Assembly: GCA_012861695.1 (NCBI GenBank)
Contig: JAAOOA010000392.1
Span: 186,001-250,000 of the forward strand
Direction of reading: 5' to 3'
DNA length: 64,000 bases
DNA from: Trematomus loennbergii
Taxonomy: Eukaryota > Chordata > Actinopteri > Perciformes > Nototheniidae
In this document: piece after piece, positions 1 to 11,388 of the stretch
Layout: each line of letters begins with the position of its first letter
How positions within the stretch are numbered: the stretch's first letter is position 1
Made by a program: the position numbers and the translations under genes
The notes under the pieces: generated by a model
The model's database searches: none
What the model saw: only the letters and a program-made list of their open reading frames with translations
Told to the model about the DNA's origin: nothing

Positions 1-66
1 TTTAAATACATACTGATATACACCTGAACATCAGCAGGAGAGGACTCTTTAAAGTAGAGACACTAC
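1..66 (-). repeat. 57-bp minisatellite, edge fragment
   Basis: About 1.2 units of the same 57-bp sequence found at 3888-4165 and, inverted, at 52799-55155. It carries the block 'ggactctttaaagtagagac'. It starts at the window edge, so its true length is unknown. Confidence 0.85.
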
Positions 67-286
67 ATACTGTTATTACATGGCTTAGTTGAATACTCAA
101 TTCTGATTGGCCAATTCAGAACACGTGACACGTTGTTAATCCAGTAGTACAGACCGCTGTCAAGGACTTATTGACCGTTGTTAAGGATGCTCACATCTGC
201 AGAAAGAAGTCCGGTCGATTGAACTGTATACTTTTCAAACTGTTTGCTTGTCTTTAGTTTTCCATTGTCTCCCGTCTGAGAACAAC

Positions 287-400
287 ATGGAGGATTTTAA
301 TATTAATTGTAATATATTTGGAGAGCACAGATTAATGGCTGATGAGTCCCCAGCGAAGAAAGAAAAAGAGAAGAGGGACAAGAAAACAGCGAATAAGTAA
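287..400 (+). other. small ORF, 37 residues, doubtful
   Basis: An ATG in a fair context (aacaacATGG) opens 37 codons ending in TAA. The peptide has an acidic N-terminal half and a Lys/Glu/Arg-rich C-terminal tail. It matches no family I recognise. It could be a chance ORF, a relic of a dispersed repeat or a first exon. There is no convincing splice donor before the stop and no neighbouring exon. I include it only because start context and charge pattern are slightly better than chance. Confidence 0.12.
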
Positions 401-1531
401 CGGGGCAGAAACCCTCAACACGGAGCTGCGGTCCTTTTTACGCAACGTTCCAGCCATCAAACGGCAAAACATATTCAGTTAACAGTTCCTTTGGCATTAG
501 GGGAGGGATATCTAGATACTTTCCAAGGTTTGACATCATGAATTGTGCTACTTTTAAAGCAAGCAACGATGTTTTCAAATCTGTAATAAAAAAACTCTAT
601 CGAAGCAGATCCTGCCGTTGCTACGTAGTCTTAGCGGATGCATGTCAGTTTAAATCAATAAAACAATTTTTTAAATCAATACATTATTTTTTAAATCAAT
701 ACAATTATTTTCTAAATCAATAAAAGCATTTCAAATAAAACTTGCAAAATCCTGTAAAATTACAGATATTAACTATAAATTAACAACCCAAAACATTATT
801 TTAAGTATTTTGACAATAACAACAAATAACATTTATTTCATTTTTTTTTTTAAAGTAAATTTACTATATAATATTTACAGTATTTTTGCACTTTCAGAAA
901 ATACATGCAGATGTAGGTAAAATTAAAATTATTATCTGTAATTAAATATGTAACTCGTAATATAAAAGTGTATTACTATTATAAGACTTTAAGATATTTC
1001 TTTGTAATTTTAAGGTTATCATAAAACTGTAAAAAAAAGTGTAAAATACAAAAAACGTACATTTTTTTACATAAATAATTTTCTCAATATTCGTTTGAAT
1101 CCACCACAAACACAAAATATCCAATGTTGAAACAAAAGTAAATAAATATGTTTTCATGAAATTCCTAACTTACTATATTGTAAACATCTACAGTTGACAA
1201 TATCATTTAAAAAAATAAAAATCATAGAAAGTGGAGAAATCTCTGCAGGGAGGACCCAGGTTTAAAACACACACTGTTATTTACTCAACAATAAGTCACA
1301 GTTATCCTTGTTTTATTTATGTGTTTTTTTTTCCATTGGTCAATATACAGTAATAAGCCTTAGTCTTACATGCAGTATAATGTGTATGGTTTTCGGATTC
1401 TGGCCGACAGCCAGAGCTACGGCACTTGAAATAGAATTCAGCCATAACACGGCAGACAAGTCAGGAAGAATTGGAATGAGTCCACAACACTCCTGATTGG
1501 TTAATATAAACGTAATCGAAGAAACCTGCCA

Positions 1532-1719
1532 ATGAGAACTGTCCGCGCCTGTCGTTCACATTTGAAACATGCACGTCAGTTAGAGCGGGTCTCCTGCGGA
1601 GCTACAGCTGTCTGTATGTCTGCTGCAGGAGTTTATGGATTAATATCGGGATCGTTTTACATCTACACGTTGAATATGAGCATCGGGACGTCAACAAAGA
1701 ACAGAAGACTTGAGATCTG
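1532..1719 (+). other. possible first exon with strong splice donor
   Basis: An open stretch runs into a good donor (ctG|GTGAGT at 1719/1720). An in-frame ATG at 1618 would give about 34 residues before the splice, including a hydrophobic run (GVYGLISGSFYIYTL). The upstream DNA is locally GC-richer, as in a 5' exon. No following exon is recognisable within the window on this strand, and the peptide matches no family I know. It may be a 5' untranslated exon or chance. Confidence 0.2.
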
Positions 1720-3053
1720 GTGAGTCCTGCGACTGTAATGGAGTTAAACATGTATTTAGATAATCCTTAGTTTGTGAATGTTTTATTTTTTTTAAGGTTA
1801 CGTTTCTTCTTCTAGTTAGCTGAGTTTTGGTCGTACAGTGAATAAACATATACATATGGAATCTGTGGAATCTCAGCTTTCATATGATATGTGGATTGTG
1901 CAGATAATATGAAGTAGAAAAGATCGCCTTTATGTGCTAAAGTAGCGTTAGCCCCGTTAGCCCGTTTTCGCTAAGTGCTGATTTAGAGCTTGGCGTTAGA
2001 ATTTAATTTTGTTAAGGTAAAAATTGTTAATATCGTCAGTTTGCTGAGTTTCTTCCCGTTAAGTGGGTATGCATCATTAATAGGTTGTTAAATGTTAAGA
2101 AGCCCTGAGATGCTGTTTCTTGCAAGATGTTGCGCCCGGGAAACCGGGCTTAACAGGTGGCTGCTAACGTTAGCTTACAGCTTATTGCAGTGCTGCTGCG
2201 CCACCCTCTCGTCTCCAACACGGGAGAATTACACATAAACATGCAGCGGGGTGTCACAGTGTTGTCGCCAAGTTTATTGTAAAGTTTCACAGCTTTCTTA
2301 CAGCGGAATCCAGTTTGTTAATGTTCAGTAGCCAACAGCTAGCATAGCATAAACGGCTAACCGCTAACGTTTGGCTAACTTGCTAGTTAGCTCTGCTCGA
2401 TATATTACAAGCTAACATGACTAGCTAATGTCACAGTGTGTGAACTAAAATAGTTTTGTATTACTACATCATACATGCTTGGTCCAAATCACTGCTAAAA
2501 TAACATAATATTCAATCTGGTTTAGTAAAGTATTTAAAAATACCCCACATTGTACATGTACAGGACAATCAGACCTTGTTCAACAAAGATCATCAGAGAA
2601 TTGTTTTGTCTTTTGAGGTACAGCCGCAGCAGAGAGTCTGAGTTTGAAGAAAACACTAACATTTTATTTAGTGTTGTTTAATCAGTCAATATTTACTGGT
2701 CTTGAATTTCCTCACTGGATTACAAAATGCTCGAATCTTATTGTACAGGGACATTATGCAGATTTCATCACCTGAAGATGAAAATATAGATTCAGCGATA
2801 TGTACCATTTTAAGGAAATAGACTGTTAGCGGTATTGACCGAAGCTCCGCAGCTGTAGCTAGGCGCTGCTAATGAAAACTCAAGTGCTCAATTTGTTACT
2901 TTTGCTTTTTTATTAAGAATTGACCAAGCATATCTTCCTCTTCGAAATCCCAGTTGTACTTCGCTAACACGCAGTGCCTGGGAGGGTGCGTTTGATTGTT
3001 CCCACCCTTACCTCATTTATGGACTAGTTCATGTTAGACAAGCAAGGGGGCCT

Positions 3054-3545
3054 CCCCCTTCGATTCTATTGGCTCTAACGGTCAGAAAGAGGTGTCAACC
3101 ATCAAAATCGACCAAGGGGGGCCAGAGATATGGAAAAAAAAACATTTTCACCCAAATCACCTCAGAGGTGGGGTGGTTTTGGCTAAACCTCTCTAAAAAG
3201 GTCAAATGTCACTTGTTTTGCATCAATCTTGATACAGGGTACTTATTATATGTTGTACTTTGGATTCCTAAAGCTTTTAGTCTATTAACCCATCATCCAA
3301 GGGTAGTTTTCACTATCTGTAAAAAATAATTTTTGGACGGACACTATAATTTACAGTTTTTTACTATGTAAAATCTGAATTTTCTTTAAAATAAAAAACA
3401 TCTATATTGATTCTGACACTTCTACATCCAACTCACAGATGTAACCTTGCTTTGATAAAAGAAATTATTCATATAACCCTTTTAGAAGTTAAGTTGTAGT
3501 GAAAAACAGGCTTGGTGCTTAACAGGTTAAGGTATTTGAATGTAA
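3054..3545 (+). repeat. dispersed repeat, copy 1
   Basis: About 490 bp, starting near 'cccccttcgattctattg', that recurs in the same orientation at 55537-56060 with scattered small differences. Being direct rather than inverted, it is not part of the palindrome and is probably an independent transposon-derived repeat. Open frames inside it are short and contain no recognisable domain. Confidence 0.7.
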
Positions 3546-3887
3546 CATTTTAAGACAATGGATTTTGAAAAGAGAGGAAACATCTGTAACATTACAGTGT
3601 TTTCCTGTAAAATCTTTAAGGACAATTCCCGTAAATTAATGGCTTTTGCACTTTATTCCAGTGAAAGTATTTTACTTTAATTTAATGGTTTTTGTTTGGC
3701 AGCCGCTGGGGACTACAGTTATGCACGTCTATCATTGTAAATTGACAGTAAATTGCTGGCAACTCCTGCATTGCTTTCAAAATAGAAATGTAAAAGTACA
3801 GGCCCTTGTTGTAATGCATGTAAAACAAAATGATGTAATTCCCAGTAACATACTGTAATATCACATTCCTTAGTCATTGAAGCTGTG
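3546..3887. other. noncoding, no feature seen
   Basis: AT-rich sequence between a dispersed repeat and the 57-bp minisatellite. Short ORFs exist on both strands, with no recognisable domain. Confidence 0.5.
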
Positions 3888-4165
3888 AAGAGGACTCTTT
3901 AAAGTAGAGACACTACATTCTGATATACACCTGAACATCAGCAGGAGAGGACTCTTTAAAGTAGAGACACTACATACTGATATACACCTGATCATCAGCA
4001 GGAGAGGACTCTTTAAAGTAGAGACACTACATACTGATATACACCTGAACATCAGCAGGAGAGGACTCTTTAAAGTAGAGACACTACATACTGATATACA
4101 CCTGAACATCAGCAGGAGAGGACTCTTTAAAGTAGAGACACTACATACTGATATACACCTGGACC
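3888..4165 (-). repeat. 57-bp minisatellite, about 4.8 units
   Basis: Tandem 57-bp units that are the reverse complement of the long array at 52799-55155. Since 57 is a multiple of three, a repetitive 19-residue frame stays open on the minus strand, which is not evidence of a gene. The array abuts the MITE that starts at 4229. The same junction, inverted, is at about 52745-52805, so minisatellite plus MITE end moved or duplicated together. Confidence 0.92.
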
Positions 4166-4228
4166 CATATTTAAAAATACGAGTCTGTAAAATAAACCCC
4201 ACAATGATGAAGTTTGTTTTCTCCTTAA

Positions 4229-5386
4229 AGCTCCCATGTCATGCTTTTCCGGTTATTACCCGTCCCCTTGTGTTATGAAGGTTTCTTTTACCGTACGGTC
4301 AGTACATTATAGTTGGCGTTCCTGGCGTGTATGCTACCGAGCTACCGTTCATAGCGTGTATGCTACATAGCTAAACAACAAGGCTACCTACAGCTAGACA
4401 TGCTAGGGAAAACATTGTTTTCATGCCAGCTACAATGATTGACCGAACGTAGCAGACTACCCGTATAAGATTGCAATTGTAAACATGTTCTTGCTAGCCT
4501 GTATAGTAGATTGGCATATTACACTGAACAACTAACAAACGTAGGTTAGCATATTAGCTGGAAAGCTAACTGTGTTGATTAGATAGATAGATTAGATAGA
4601 CACACACTCCTACCACAACTACTACTAACGAATCTAAAACAACTAAGTTTCTCTAATATTTTGTGATTTGCATTTGATTTCGTCCAGCCAGATCAGGAAA
4701 CTCCTGGCGTATCTGGCGGACAACACACACACGGGATGACCACTCTGATGCCTCGTCCTAAAAAGCCCCGGCAGCCGCTTACAAAGCTGCGATAGGCAAG
4801 ATGCCGAAAACGCCTATAAGGGGAGGAATGGATGATATACAGTGTATATATGTATATTTACGCATGTTCATTTTGTACATTTCTAAAAATAAAGTTTGAT
4901 GGAAATACTTAGTAGCCTTTCTTCTCTGAATGATTTGCTCCTATAACATATCAGTCATATATAGCAAACCATGATTTGATTTCTCATCAAACAGTAGTAG
5001 TTTATTACAGGTAAAAATAACGTACTCTTCTATAACAACAGTTGTAGGTACAGTTCGGTTAGTTAGCGTATAAAATATACGGCTGTACCGAGGCCATTAT
5101 AAAACTGATGTTCCGCTGAGAGCGAGCCGAAAAAAGCACTGTTAGACATGGGCAAAGCCTCTCTGGTGGTTGACTAATCAGAACACACTGGGCTCACAGG
5201 GAGGGGGGGGCAAGAGCTGCAACGAGTCGTTTAGTGGAGAGAGTGAATACCGGTGAATACACACACTTTACAGAGATGCTGTATGAGAAACCAATGAGAG
5301 TTTGGAAAAATGCACAGTATAAATCTATTTTAGTATACCTCAACAATGGAATTATGATCAGTGGAAATGGCCATGACATGGGCCCT
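4229..5386 (+). mobile_element. TTAA-flanked MITE, complete copy
   Basis: Both ends are visible. The left terminus reads AGCTCCCATGTCATG after TTAA (4225-4228). The right terminus reads CATGACATGGGCCCT before TTAA (5387-5390). The inverted termini match at 13 of 15 positions and the flanking TTAA is the target duplication expected for piggyBac-type transposition; that assignment is inference. No transposase is encoded. Near its right end (5272-5310) it holds one copy of a sequence that is a 34-bp tandem array in the related copy at 63440-64000. Confidence 0.75.
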
Positions 5387-5487
5387 TTAAATAAAAGTAC
5401 AGGTTTAAAGTCCTTAAATAACCCAAATGTCCCCCAGTGTAAGGGATAACAGTGTTAGGAATATATTGTGATGAAGTGAACACTGAC

Positions 5488-5553
5488 CTGAGGTCTGGGG
5501 GTCTCTTTGTTCTCCTCCATGCTGCTCTCAGTGCTCCTTCTCCTGCTGGGTCT
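5488..5553 (-). CDS. HDGF-like gene, downstream charged exon (C)
   Basis: A 66-bp (22-codon) phase-0 exon bounded by acceptor ttattccag and donor cag|gtcagt. It reads RPSRRRSTESSMEENK and a few further residues, a basic/acidic tail sequence. Its phase fits the phase-0 end of exon 8906-8764 on the same strand. Assignment to the PWWP gene rests on phase, strand and composition, not homology. Confidence 0.5.
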
Positions 5554-5620
5554 CTGGAATAAGTATTAACACTACAGTCAACACAAAACCAATCTACAGC
5601 TAAGAAGTAGCTTAGCAGCA

Positions 5621-5935
5621 GAGGTGGGAAGTACATTTACTCAAGTACTGTACTTAAGTACAACAATAGAGGTACTTGTACTTTACTTGAGTATTTACAT
5701 TGTATGCTACTTCTTCTCCACTACAGTTCAGAGGTACATGGTGTACTTTTACTTTTTTTTAATATTACTAATTTACTAAAAAAACAAAGTATTCCTTTTC
5801 AATATACCAGCAGTTCAAATAAAGACCATTCATATAAACGTGTATATACTTGTACTTTACTTGAGTATTTCCATTTCCTGCTACTTTGTACAAATCAATA
5901 CAAGACGCAACATAAGTGTTTTTATACTTGAGATA
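5621..5935 (+). repeat. hAT-like MITE fragment ('tactcaagta' family)
   Basis: Contains the characteristic text 'tactcaagtactgtactt' followed by 'ttcagaggtacatggtgta'. The same text occurs at 37555-37690, in reverse at about 25470-25490, and at 47447-47465. No clean termini or target duplication were found here. It belongs to the family that seeded the 33-bp minisatellite. Confidence 0.65.
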
Positions 5936-6718
5936 TGAGTGTCATCTCAAACTAGAGAATGCAATTCCTGAAGAAATTGCTAGTGGGAATGCTTTATGCT
6001 GAAAAGCTGACGCTAAACTGCTATGCTGAAATGTAATGTGTAAGAAGAAAGTGAAGAATTTAGATTGAAATGATACATGAACACTGGGGGCTTGAATGTG
6101 TGATGAGAGAAAAGAAAGTAAAAAGGCTTGGAAAAGCAGCAGAATATTTGAACTGCAAACTTTTTAACTAACTTGATGGCGACTGATCTGTCGCCATGCC
6201 AACAGCATTTGATGACATGCCATAACACGCTTAGATGCGTTGATGGCTGCATCGTTACCAAACCTGTGAAGTTTTGGGCCATTTGGAGCATTTTCACTGA
6301 AGTTATAAGAAAACCGTGTTTCATGGCGGGCATTGTGTTGCCATGGCAACGGCATGTCCCGTATATGTCTTCACGGCTGGACTGTTAGCACACATGTGAA
6401 GTTTGAGCACTTTTTGAACATTTTCATAGGAGTTATAGCGACATCATGTTTTATGGCGAGGGATGCCTTTCCATGGAAACGGCATATGGTGAGATCTCAG
6501 ATTTGGCGTAGAGCTGTTGAGCCATGGACCGGTGATATACAAGTGAAGATTGGGGGACGATTGGACCGTGTCCGTTGGACTAACAGCGACATCTTGTTTC
6601 ATGGCGAGTGGTCTGTCGCCATGGCAACGGCATTTGATGACACCCCATACTATGCTTAGATGCGTTGATGGCTGCATCGTTACCAAACCTATGAAGTTTT
6701 GGGCCGTTTGCAACATTC

Positions 6719-6720
<2 letters not shown>

Positions 6721-6778
<58 letters not shown>

Positions 6779-6785
6779 TGTGTCT

Positions 6786-6854
<69 letters not shown>

Positions 6855-6863
6855 TGTGTGTCT

Positions 6864-6950
<87 letters not shown>

Positions 6951-6976
6951 TGTGTGTCAGAGACAGAGAGAGAGTG
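6721..6976. repeat. (GA)n microsatellite
   Basis: About 250 bp of GA dinucleotides with 'gtgtgtgtctgag' interruptions repeated three times. It sits inside the 5950-8355 repeat and corresponds to the shorter GA tract at 10105-10180 in the second copy. Arg-Glu open frames here are artefacts. Confidence 0.97.
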
Positions 6977-6999
6977 TGTGAGTATGAAATGAACAGTTA

Positions 7000-7347
7000 C
7001 GGCCCGTCCACACAGCGGCTTTGGAAAAAGCTTGCCGGCGGGCGTGTCTGAAGCTCGACCAACAACAAATCACATGAATCTCCGGCCCTGAGACACAAGC
7101 AGCGGTTTGATTGGCTAGAGCTTGTACTGGCATATGATTTGATTGGCTGACGCTTCCACCGAAAGCTTCAGAAGCTTCAAAAGTTGAACATTGCTCAACT
7201 TTTGAAGCCTGAGATGCTTGGAAAGCTCCGCTCTGCTTCCCACAATGCAGTTTGGCGAAAAGTGAGGCAAAGTGACGTCACCCCATTCAAAGTGAATGGG
7301 CAGAAGCGTTGGAAGATTTTTTTTAACGCTGCTGTGTGGACGTACCG
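7000..7347. mobile_element. PIF/Harbinger-type MITE, 348 bp
   Basis: Termini are inverted: CGGCCCGTCCACACAGCGGC at the left and the complement of a nearly matching CGGTACGTCCACACAGCAGC at the right. It is flanked by TTA at 6997-6999 and 7348-7350. The related repeat copy at 9580-10590 has the unoccupied site with one TTA (10194-10196), so insertion and the 3-bp target duplication are shown directly. It also contains an internal inverted repeat around 7170-7210. No ORF of interest; it would need a transposase supplied elsewhere. Confidence 0.92.
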
Positions 7348-8763
7348 TTAGAACTGACTGCTGTCAGTTGGAGTGATGACATCATCGTGTTCCATTACAC
7401 AGGTGTTTATAGTTGAGCTAACGAGCTCTGAAGAGATCAAAGGTTTGCATTGTTCTGAATGAGAGATAAACCTCTTACATGTGAACGTTTTGTGGAAGAA
7501 CGATAACAGATATCTGTGAAATTTCAAAACGTGAAGCATGTCAAGGAAGTTGAGTATCTGAAGTGTAATTTTTGTGTACTTTCGGGTTAATAATGTGGCC
7601 TTTTTGGCAGTTTAAGAAAGGTGTGCGGCTGCTGCTGTGAGGAAATATCTGCCTGAAATTACAATGGGCTTTAATGGAGACATGTTGAACGTTTTTGTCA
7701 CTTCATGCCCTCAAGAGGCATTTTGTTTAATTATTTTTTGCTTAATTATTTGTCATTTTTCAAGCTACGAGATGTTTTCCTACGTTTGTCATGAAAAATT
7801 ATGTCTCAGGAATGTAGGGTTTGGGAATTATGGCAGTTTTAAATTTCAAGATTTGCTCCACTCTAGCTGTGACATCACGCACTCTAGTTAATGTTAAAAT
7901 CTGAAGAAAGCCTCTTTACCAAGGTCTGAACAATGTTTAATATCTCTAAAAGTAAGAATCAGATTTAAAACTTGTGTTACACGAATAATATCAGAAAGAT
8001 GTGTAACATTTTAAAGTTGGAATGAGGTTTCTGAGTGAAAGTATGAATGAACAGTTAGCAGTTGAAGTCGCATGAAGATTTGTTGAAGTCTGAAGAATAT
8101 CTCCATTCACTTCAATGGTTAAAAATGTGATGTATTATGGGATGTATCTCTGGAATTATGAAAGTTATGAATGAGAAAAGTAATAGCGCCCGATTCCCGA
8201 CCGAGCTGAACGTTTTGATGTTGGAACGGAGTTTCTGCGATGTTGAATGTGGGAGGAGAAGAGGGACAAAATAAGTCGGCGGAATAATAATAATAAACGT
8301 TTTGTCCGTAGCATAACATATAGTTGGAATGCTGTATCAGCATTCCAACTATATGAAGGCAGGGCTACACAGACTACTATAATGCTGTTTGAGTTTAAGC
8401 TTCAGTTGAAAGGAAACACAGTGTTTTTGTTTCATAAGTCAGGTGTCCATGTTCTGCATTAAACAACTCAAAGAATGCAAGTAGCCAAAATAAAAAGCAG
8501 AACGGAAATGAAGGCTGGTGGCAGCGCGTCTGAGGGGGGAGCATGCTACACACTGATCCACCATCTGCAGAGGGTTCTGGATGTGTGGGGCAGGTTCTGG
8601 GCTCACTGGGGGAGCATGCTACACACTGAAGGACTCTCTCATACTGACGTTTGAAAAGATAGGTGTAGTCTTTGTGTTGAAAGTGTGCAAAGGAGGATGA
8701 TATTTCATTGTAGTCAATCTGCTTATTTATGAATTGAAATGTATTGTTTTTTTCTATCCTCAC

Positions 8764-8906
8764 CTCCTTGTTTCCTTCACTTGTTCCCTGATTGGTTTCC
8801 ACCTCCTCTTCCTCGTCCCCTTTCCTCTTGACTCCTTTCCTCTCTGATGAAGATTTCTCCTCCTCTTCCTCAGACTTTGGTTCTGGGCTCTTCAGTTTCT
8901 TGTTGA
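8764..8906 (-). CDS. HDGF-like gene, acidic/basic exon (B)
   Basis: A 143-bp exon bounded by acceptor ctccaacag and donor gag|gtgagg. It enters in phase 1 from exon 9054-9006 and encodes about 47 residues of Lys/Glu/Ser-rich sequence (VNKKLKSPEPKSEEEEE, later KGVKRKGDEEEE). Such low-complexity charged stretches follow the PWWP domain in HDGF and PSIP1 family proteins and contain nuclear-localisation-like basic clusters. It is uninterrupted. It does not occur in the right half of the window, so the palindromic duplication either did not include it or lost it. Confidence 0.65.
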
Positions 8907-8932
8907 CTGTTGGAGAAAAAATCATCCTTACA

Positions 8933-8934
<2 letters not shown>

Positions 8935-9000
<66 letters not shown>
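8935..9000. repeat. (GT)n microsatellite
   Basis: About 66 bp of GT repeats lying in the small intron between the two charged exons of the HDGF-like gene. Confidence 0.97.
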
Positions 9001-9002
<2 letters not shown>

Positions 9003-9005
9003 CAC

Positions 9006-9054
9006 CTGGAGGGGTGACAGCAGGAGCGTTGCTCTTTTCTCGCTCTGATTCAAT
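9006..9054 (-). CDS. HDGF-like gene, short exon (A)
   Basis: A 49-bp exon with acceptor atctgtcag and donor CCAG|gtgaaa. It encodes IESEREKSNAPAVTPP plus one base, and the phase-1 junction completes a Val codon with exon 8906-8764. The exact phase match makes this pair of exons convincing. The intron upstream would reach exon 25841-25706, whose donor is phase 0, consistent with this exon starting on a codon boundary. Confidence 0.6.
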
Positions 9055-9579
9055 CTGACAGATAAAGTTCAAAAGAGAAGAAAACACTGAGATGAGTCGC
9101 TAATGGGACGATAAGGAGCACGGCTTCATCAAATACAAATAATCAATAATCAATTACATTGAAAGTGGATCAATACAAAAGGTAAGAAGAATTAATAATA
9201 ATACAAAACAGGAAAATAAATAAATAACATACCTTGTTTATCCACAGTATCAACGCAAATACAAGAAATACAAATAATGAATAATAATAATGAAAGGAGG
9301 AAATGATTGAGTAGAAGTTGCAGGACAGGAAGTCAAAGCAGAAAAAGGGAAAGAGGGCACAAATATAGAGTTTAAATAGACTACAAAATGGATGTAAAGC
9401 TACTTTTTCTACGTTTGTATAAATACTTTTCATTATATTTTATTGAAAAAATGGACAAGCAGTCCCAAAATCCACGTTCCCCTCCCCAGATTGTTATGTG
9501 TGCGTTAGCTTTAAGGTGAGAGCAGCTGGTTGTAAACTGGAGTCTAATGAAGAGAGGGGATTGAACAGAATATCACTTT

Positions 9580-10590
9580 GAACTAGAGAATGCAGTTCCT
9601 GAAGAAATTGCTAGTGGGAATGCTTTATGCTGAAAAGCTGACGCTAAACTGCTATGCTGAAATGTAATGTGTAAGAAAGTGAAGAATTTAGATTGAAATG
9701 ATACATGAACACTGGGGGCTTGAATGTGTGATGAGAAAAGAAAGTAAAAAGGCTTGGAAAAGCAGCAGAATATTTGAACTGCAAACTTTTGAACTAACTT
9801 GATGGCGAATGATCTGTCGCCATGCCAACGGCATTTGATGACATCCATAATACGCTTAGATGCGTTGATGGCTGCATCGTTACCAAACCTGTGAAGTTTT
9901 GGGCCATTTGGAGCATTTTCACTGAAGTTATGAGAAAACCGTGTTTCATGGCGGGCATTGTGTTGCCATGGCAACGGCATGTCCCGTAGATGTCTTCACG
10001 GCTGGACTGTTAGCACACATGTGAAGTTTGAGCACTTTTGAAAATGTTCATAGGAGTTATAGCGACATCGTCTTTTATGGCGAGGGATGCCTTTCCATGG
10101 AAACGAGAGAGAGAGAGAGAGAGAGAGCGAGAGCGAGAGCGAGAACGAGAGCGAGAGAGAGAGAGAGAGAGAGAGAGAGTATGAAATGAACAGTTAGAAC
10201 TGACTGCTGTCAGTTGGAGTGATGACATCATCGTGTTCCATTACACAGGTGTTTATAGTTGAGCTAACGAGCTCTGAAGAGATCAAAGGCTTCATTGTTC
10301 TGAATGAGAGATGAACCTCTTACATGTGAACGTTTTGTGGAAGAACGATAACAGATATCTGTGAAATTTCAAAACGTGAAGCATGTGAAGGAAGTTGAGT
10401 ATCTGAAGTGTAATTTTTGTGTACTTTCGGGTTAATAATGTGGCCTTTTTGGCAGTTTAACTAAAGGTGTGTGGCTGCTGCTGTGAGGAAATATCTGCCT
10501 GAAATTACAATGGGTTTTAATGGAGACATGTTGAACGTTTTTGTCACTTCATGCCCTCAAGAGGCATTTTGCTTAATTATTTGTCATTTT
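9580..10590 (+). mobile_element. second copy of the 5950-8355 repeat
   Basis: Starts at 'aactagagaatgcagttcct' and follows the 5950 copy closely, but lacks the 348-bp MITE and much of the middle, and is cut off near 10590 where a SINE/hAT-bearing segment begins. It gives the empty site for the MITE at 7000-7347. Confidence 0.8.
10105..10180. repeat. (GA)n microsatellite with GAGCGA variants
   Basis: About 75 bp of GA repeats interrupted by GAGCGA units, at the position equivalent to the longer GA tract of the first repeat copy. Confidence 0.95.
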
Positions 10591-10599
10591 TGGTTTATT

Positions 10600-10812
10600 C
10601 TCCCACAAATATAATTTACAATTTAGGCATTTAGCAGACGCCTTATTTTAAAGCGACTTACAATGACCAATTACAGGGACATTCTCCCTGGAGTAACCGA
10701 GGGCTAAGTGCCTTACTCAAGGGCACACTAGTAGTGGTGTTCCAGGCGGGATTTGAACTCGCAACCTTCCGATCATCAGCCCACCTCACTATCCATTAGA
10801 CGAACAATGAGA
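10600..10812 (-). repeat. tRNA-derived SINE, left copy
   Basis: On the minus strand a tRNA-like head with a B-box-like word (GAGTTCAAATCCC) is followed by a body ending in 'tgtaagtcgctttaaaata' and 'gcgtctgc', the conserved 3' module of many teleost SINEs. An inverted counterpart is at 51218-51425. It is not a functional tRNA gene: no cloverleaf can be completed. Confidence 0.75.
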
Positions 10813-11388
10813 TCCATTTGTGGCGGACGATATTTATTTGTGGCGGCCCGCCACAAATAAATCAATGTATGGGAAACACTGGACCGGCAAGTGTTTTGTT
10901 ACGTGTGACCTGGGCATTCTGATGAGTGATAGATGGCAGTATGCCTGGAGGTTGCCGTTTCAACGAGCGGTGGCTAGCAGCAGAGCCTTTCCCTAGACCT
11001 TTGATTTATTACCACCCTTTGATTTGATTTGTATTGTTTGTTTGTTATTGCTTTTATTCATTCTACCGTGTTGTGTAATGTTTTTATACTGTTCATGCTC
11101 ACTGCTTGTAGCACTTTGGGATTTGAAGTCAAATATGAAGTGCTTTATAAATGAAACCCATTATTATTATTCTATAATAGAGTCCCTATGTTATGTCAGT
11201 CTCCATCCTGTGGTGTTCAGAGGATGAAGCGGATCAAGCACTCACGGCATTTCGTGTTATAGTCACGAAATATAATCTATTGATTCGACACAGAGCGATT
11301 TAAAATCAATGTATTTCTACTGGTAGTATGTTTCGTGCCTAAACCAAATGTGACTTGCTCTCACCCCCCATCATGCTGTCTTTTTACC
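10813..11388. repeat. outer inverted-repeat segment, left side
   Basis: Matches the reverse complement of about 50640-51215. It includes one hAT-type terminus (gggaaacactg ending at 10881), a GC-rich 'gtggcggcccgccac' palindrome, and unique-looking sequence up to 'gctgtctttttaccga'. The right copy continues differently beyond that point, where the LINE fragment starts here. It extends the palindromic organisation of the window outward from the inner arms. Confidence 0.75.

Larger units (their letters stand above)
67..3053. other. AT-rich noncoding DNA, no confident gene
   Basis: Mostly AT-rich sequence with short A/T runs. Two weak coding hints lie inside, at 287-400 and 1532-1719, listed separately. 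From about 1740 to 2460 the text is rich in 'gctaac/gttagc' words typical of teleost intronic and intergenic DNA. I recognise no protein, RNA gene or mobile element terminus here. Confidence 0.5.
5950..8355 (+). mobile_element. 2.4-kb dispersed repeat with terminal hairpin
   Basis: Begins near 'aactagagaatgcaattcct' and ends with a hairpin of about 18-bp arms (catatagttggaatgctg with its complement, 8318-8355). A second, shorter copy is at 9580-10590 and an inverted 3' piece at 51903-52560. It carries a (GA)n tract and a nested Harbinger-type MITE. The class is uncertain: a terminal hairpin without obvious inverted repeats could fit a Helitron-like element, but I do not see a convincing 3' CTRR end. 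No protein domain is visible. Confidence 0.6.

Noticed and set aside
538..723. 61-codon ORF rich in Asn, Tyr and Phe
   Set aside because: Compositional result of AT-rich repeats ('tttaaatcaataca' units at 650-720); no domain or splice context.
6550..6992. Arg-Glu repeat ORFs
   Set aside because: (GA)n microsatellite translation.
10600..10812. Possible tRNA genes at the SINE heads (also 27541, 45058, 51218)
   Set aside because: B-box-like words are present but no full cloverleaf or anticodon arm can be drawn; the SINE body and tail follow directly.
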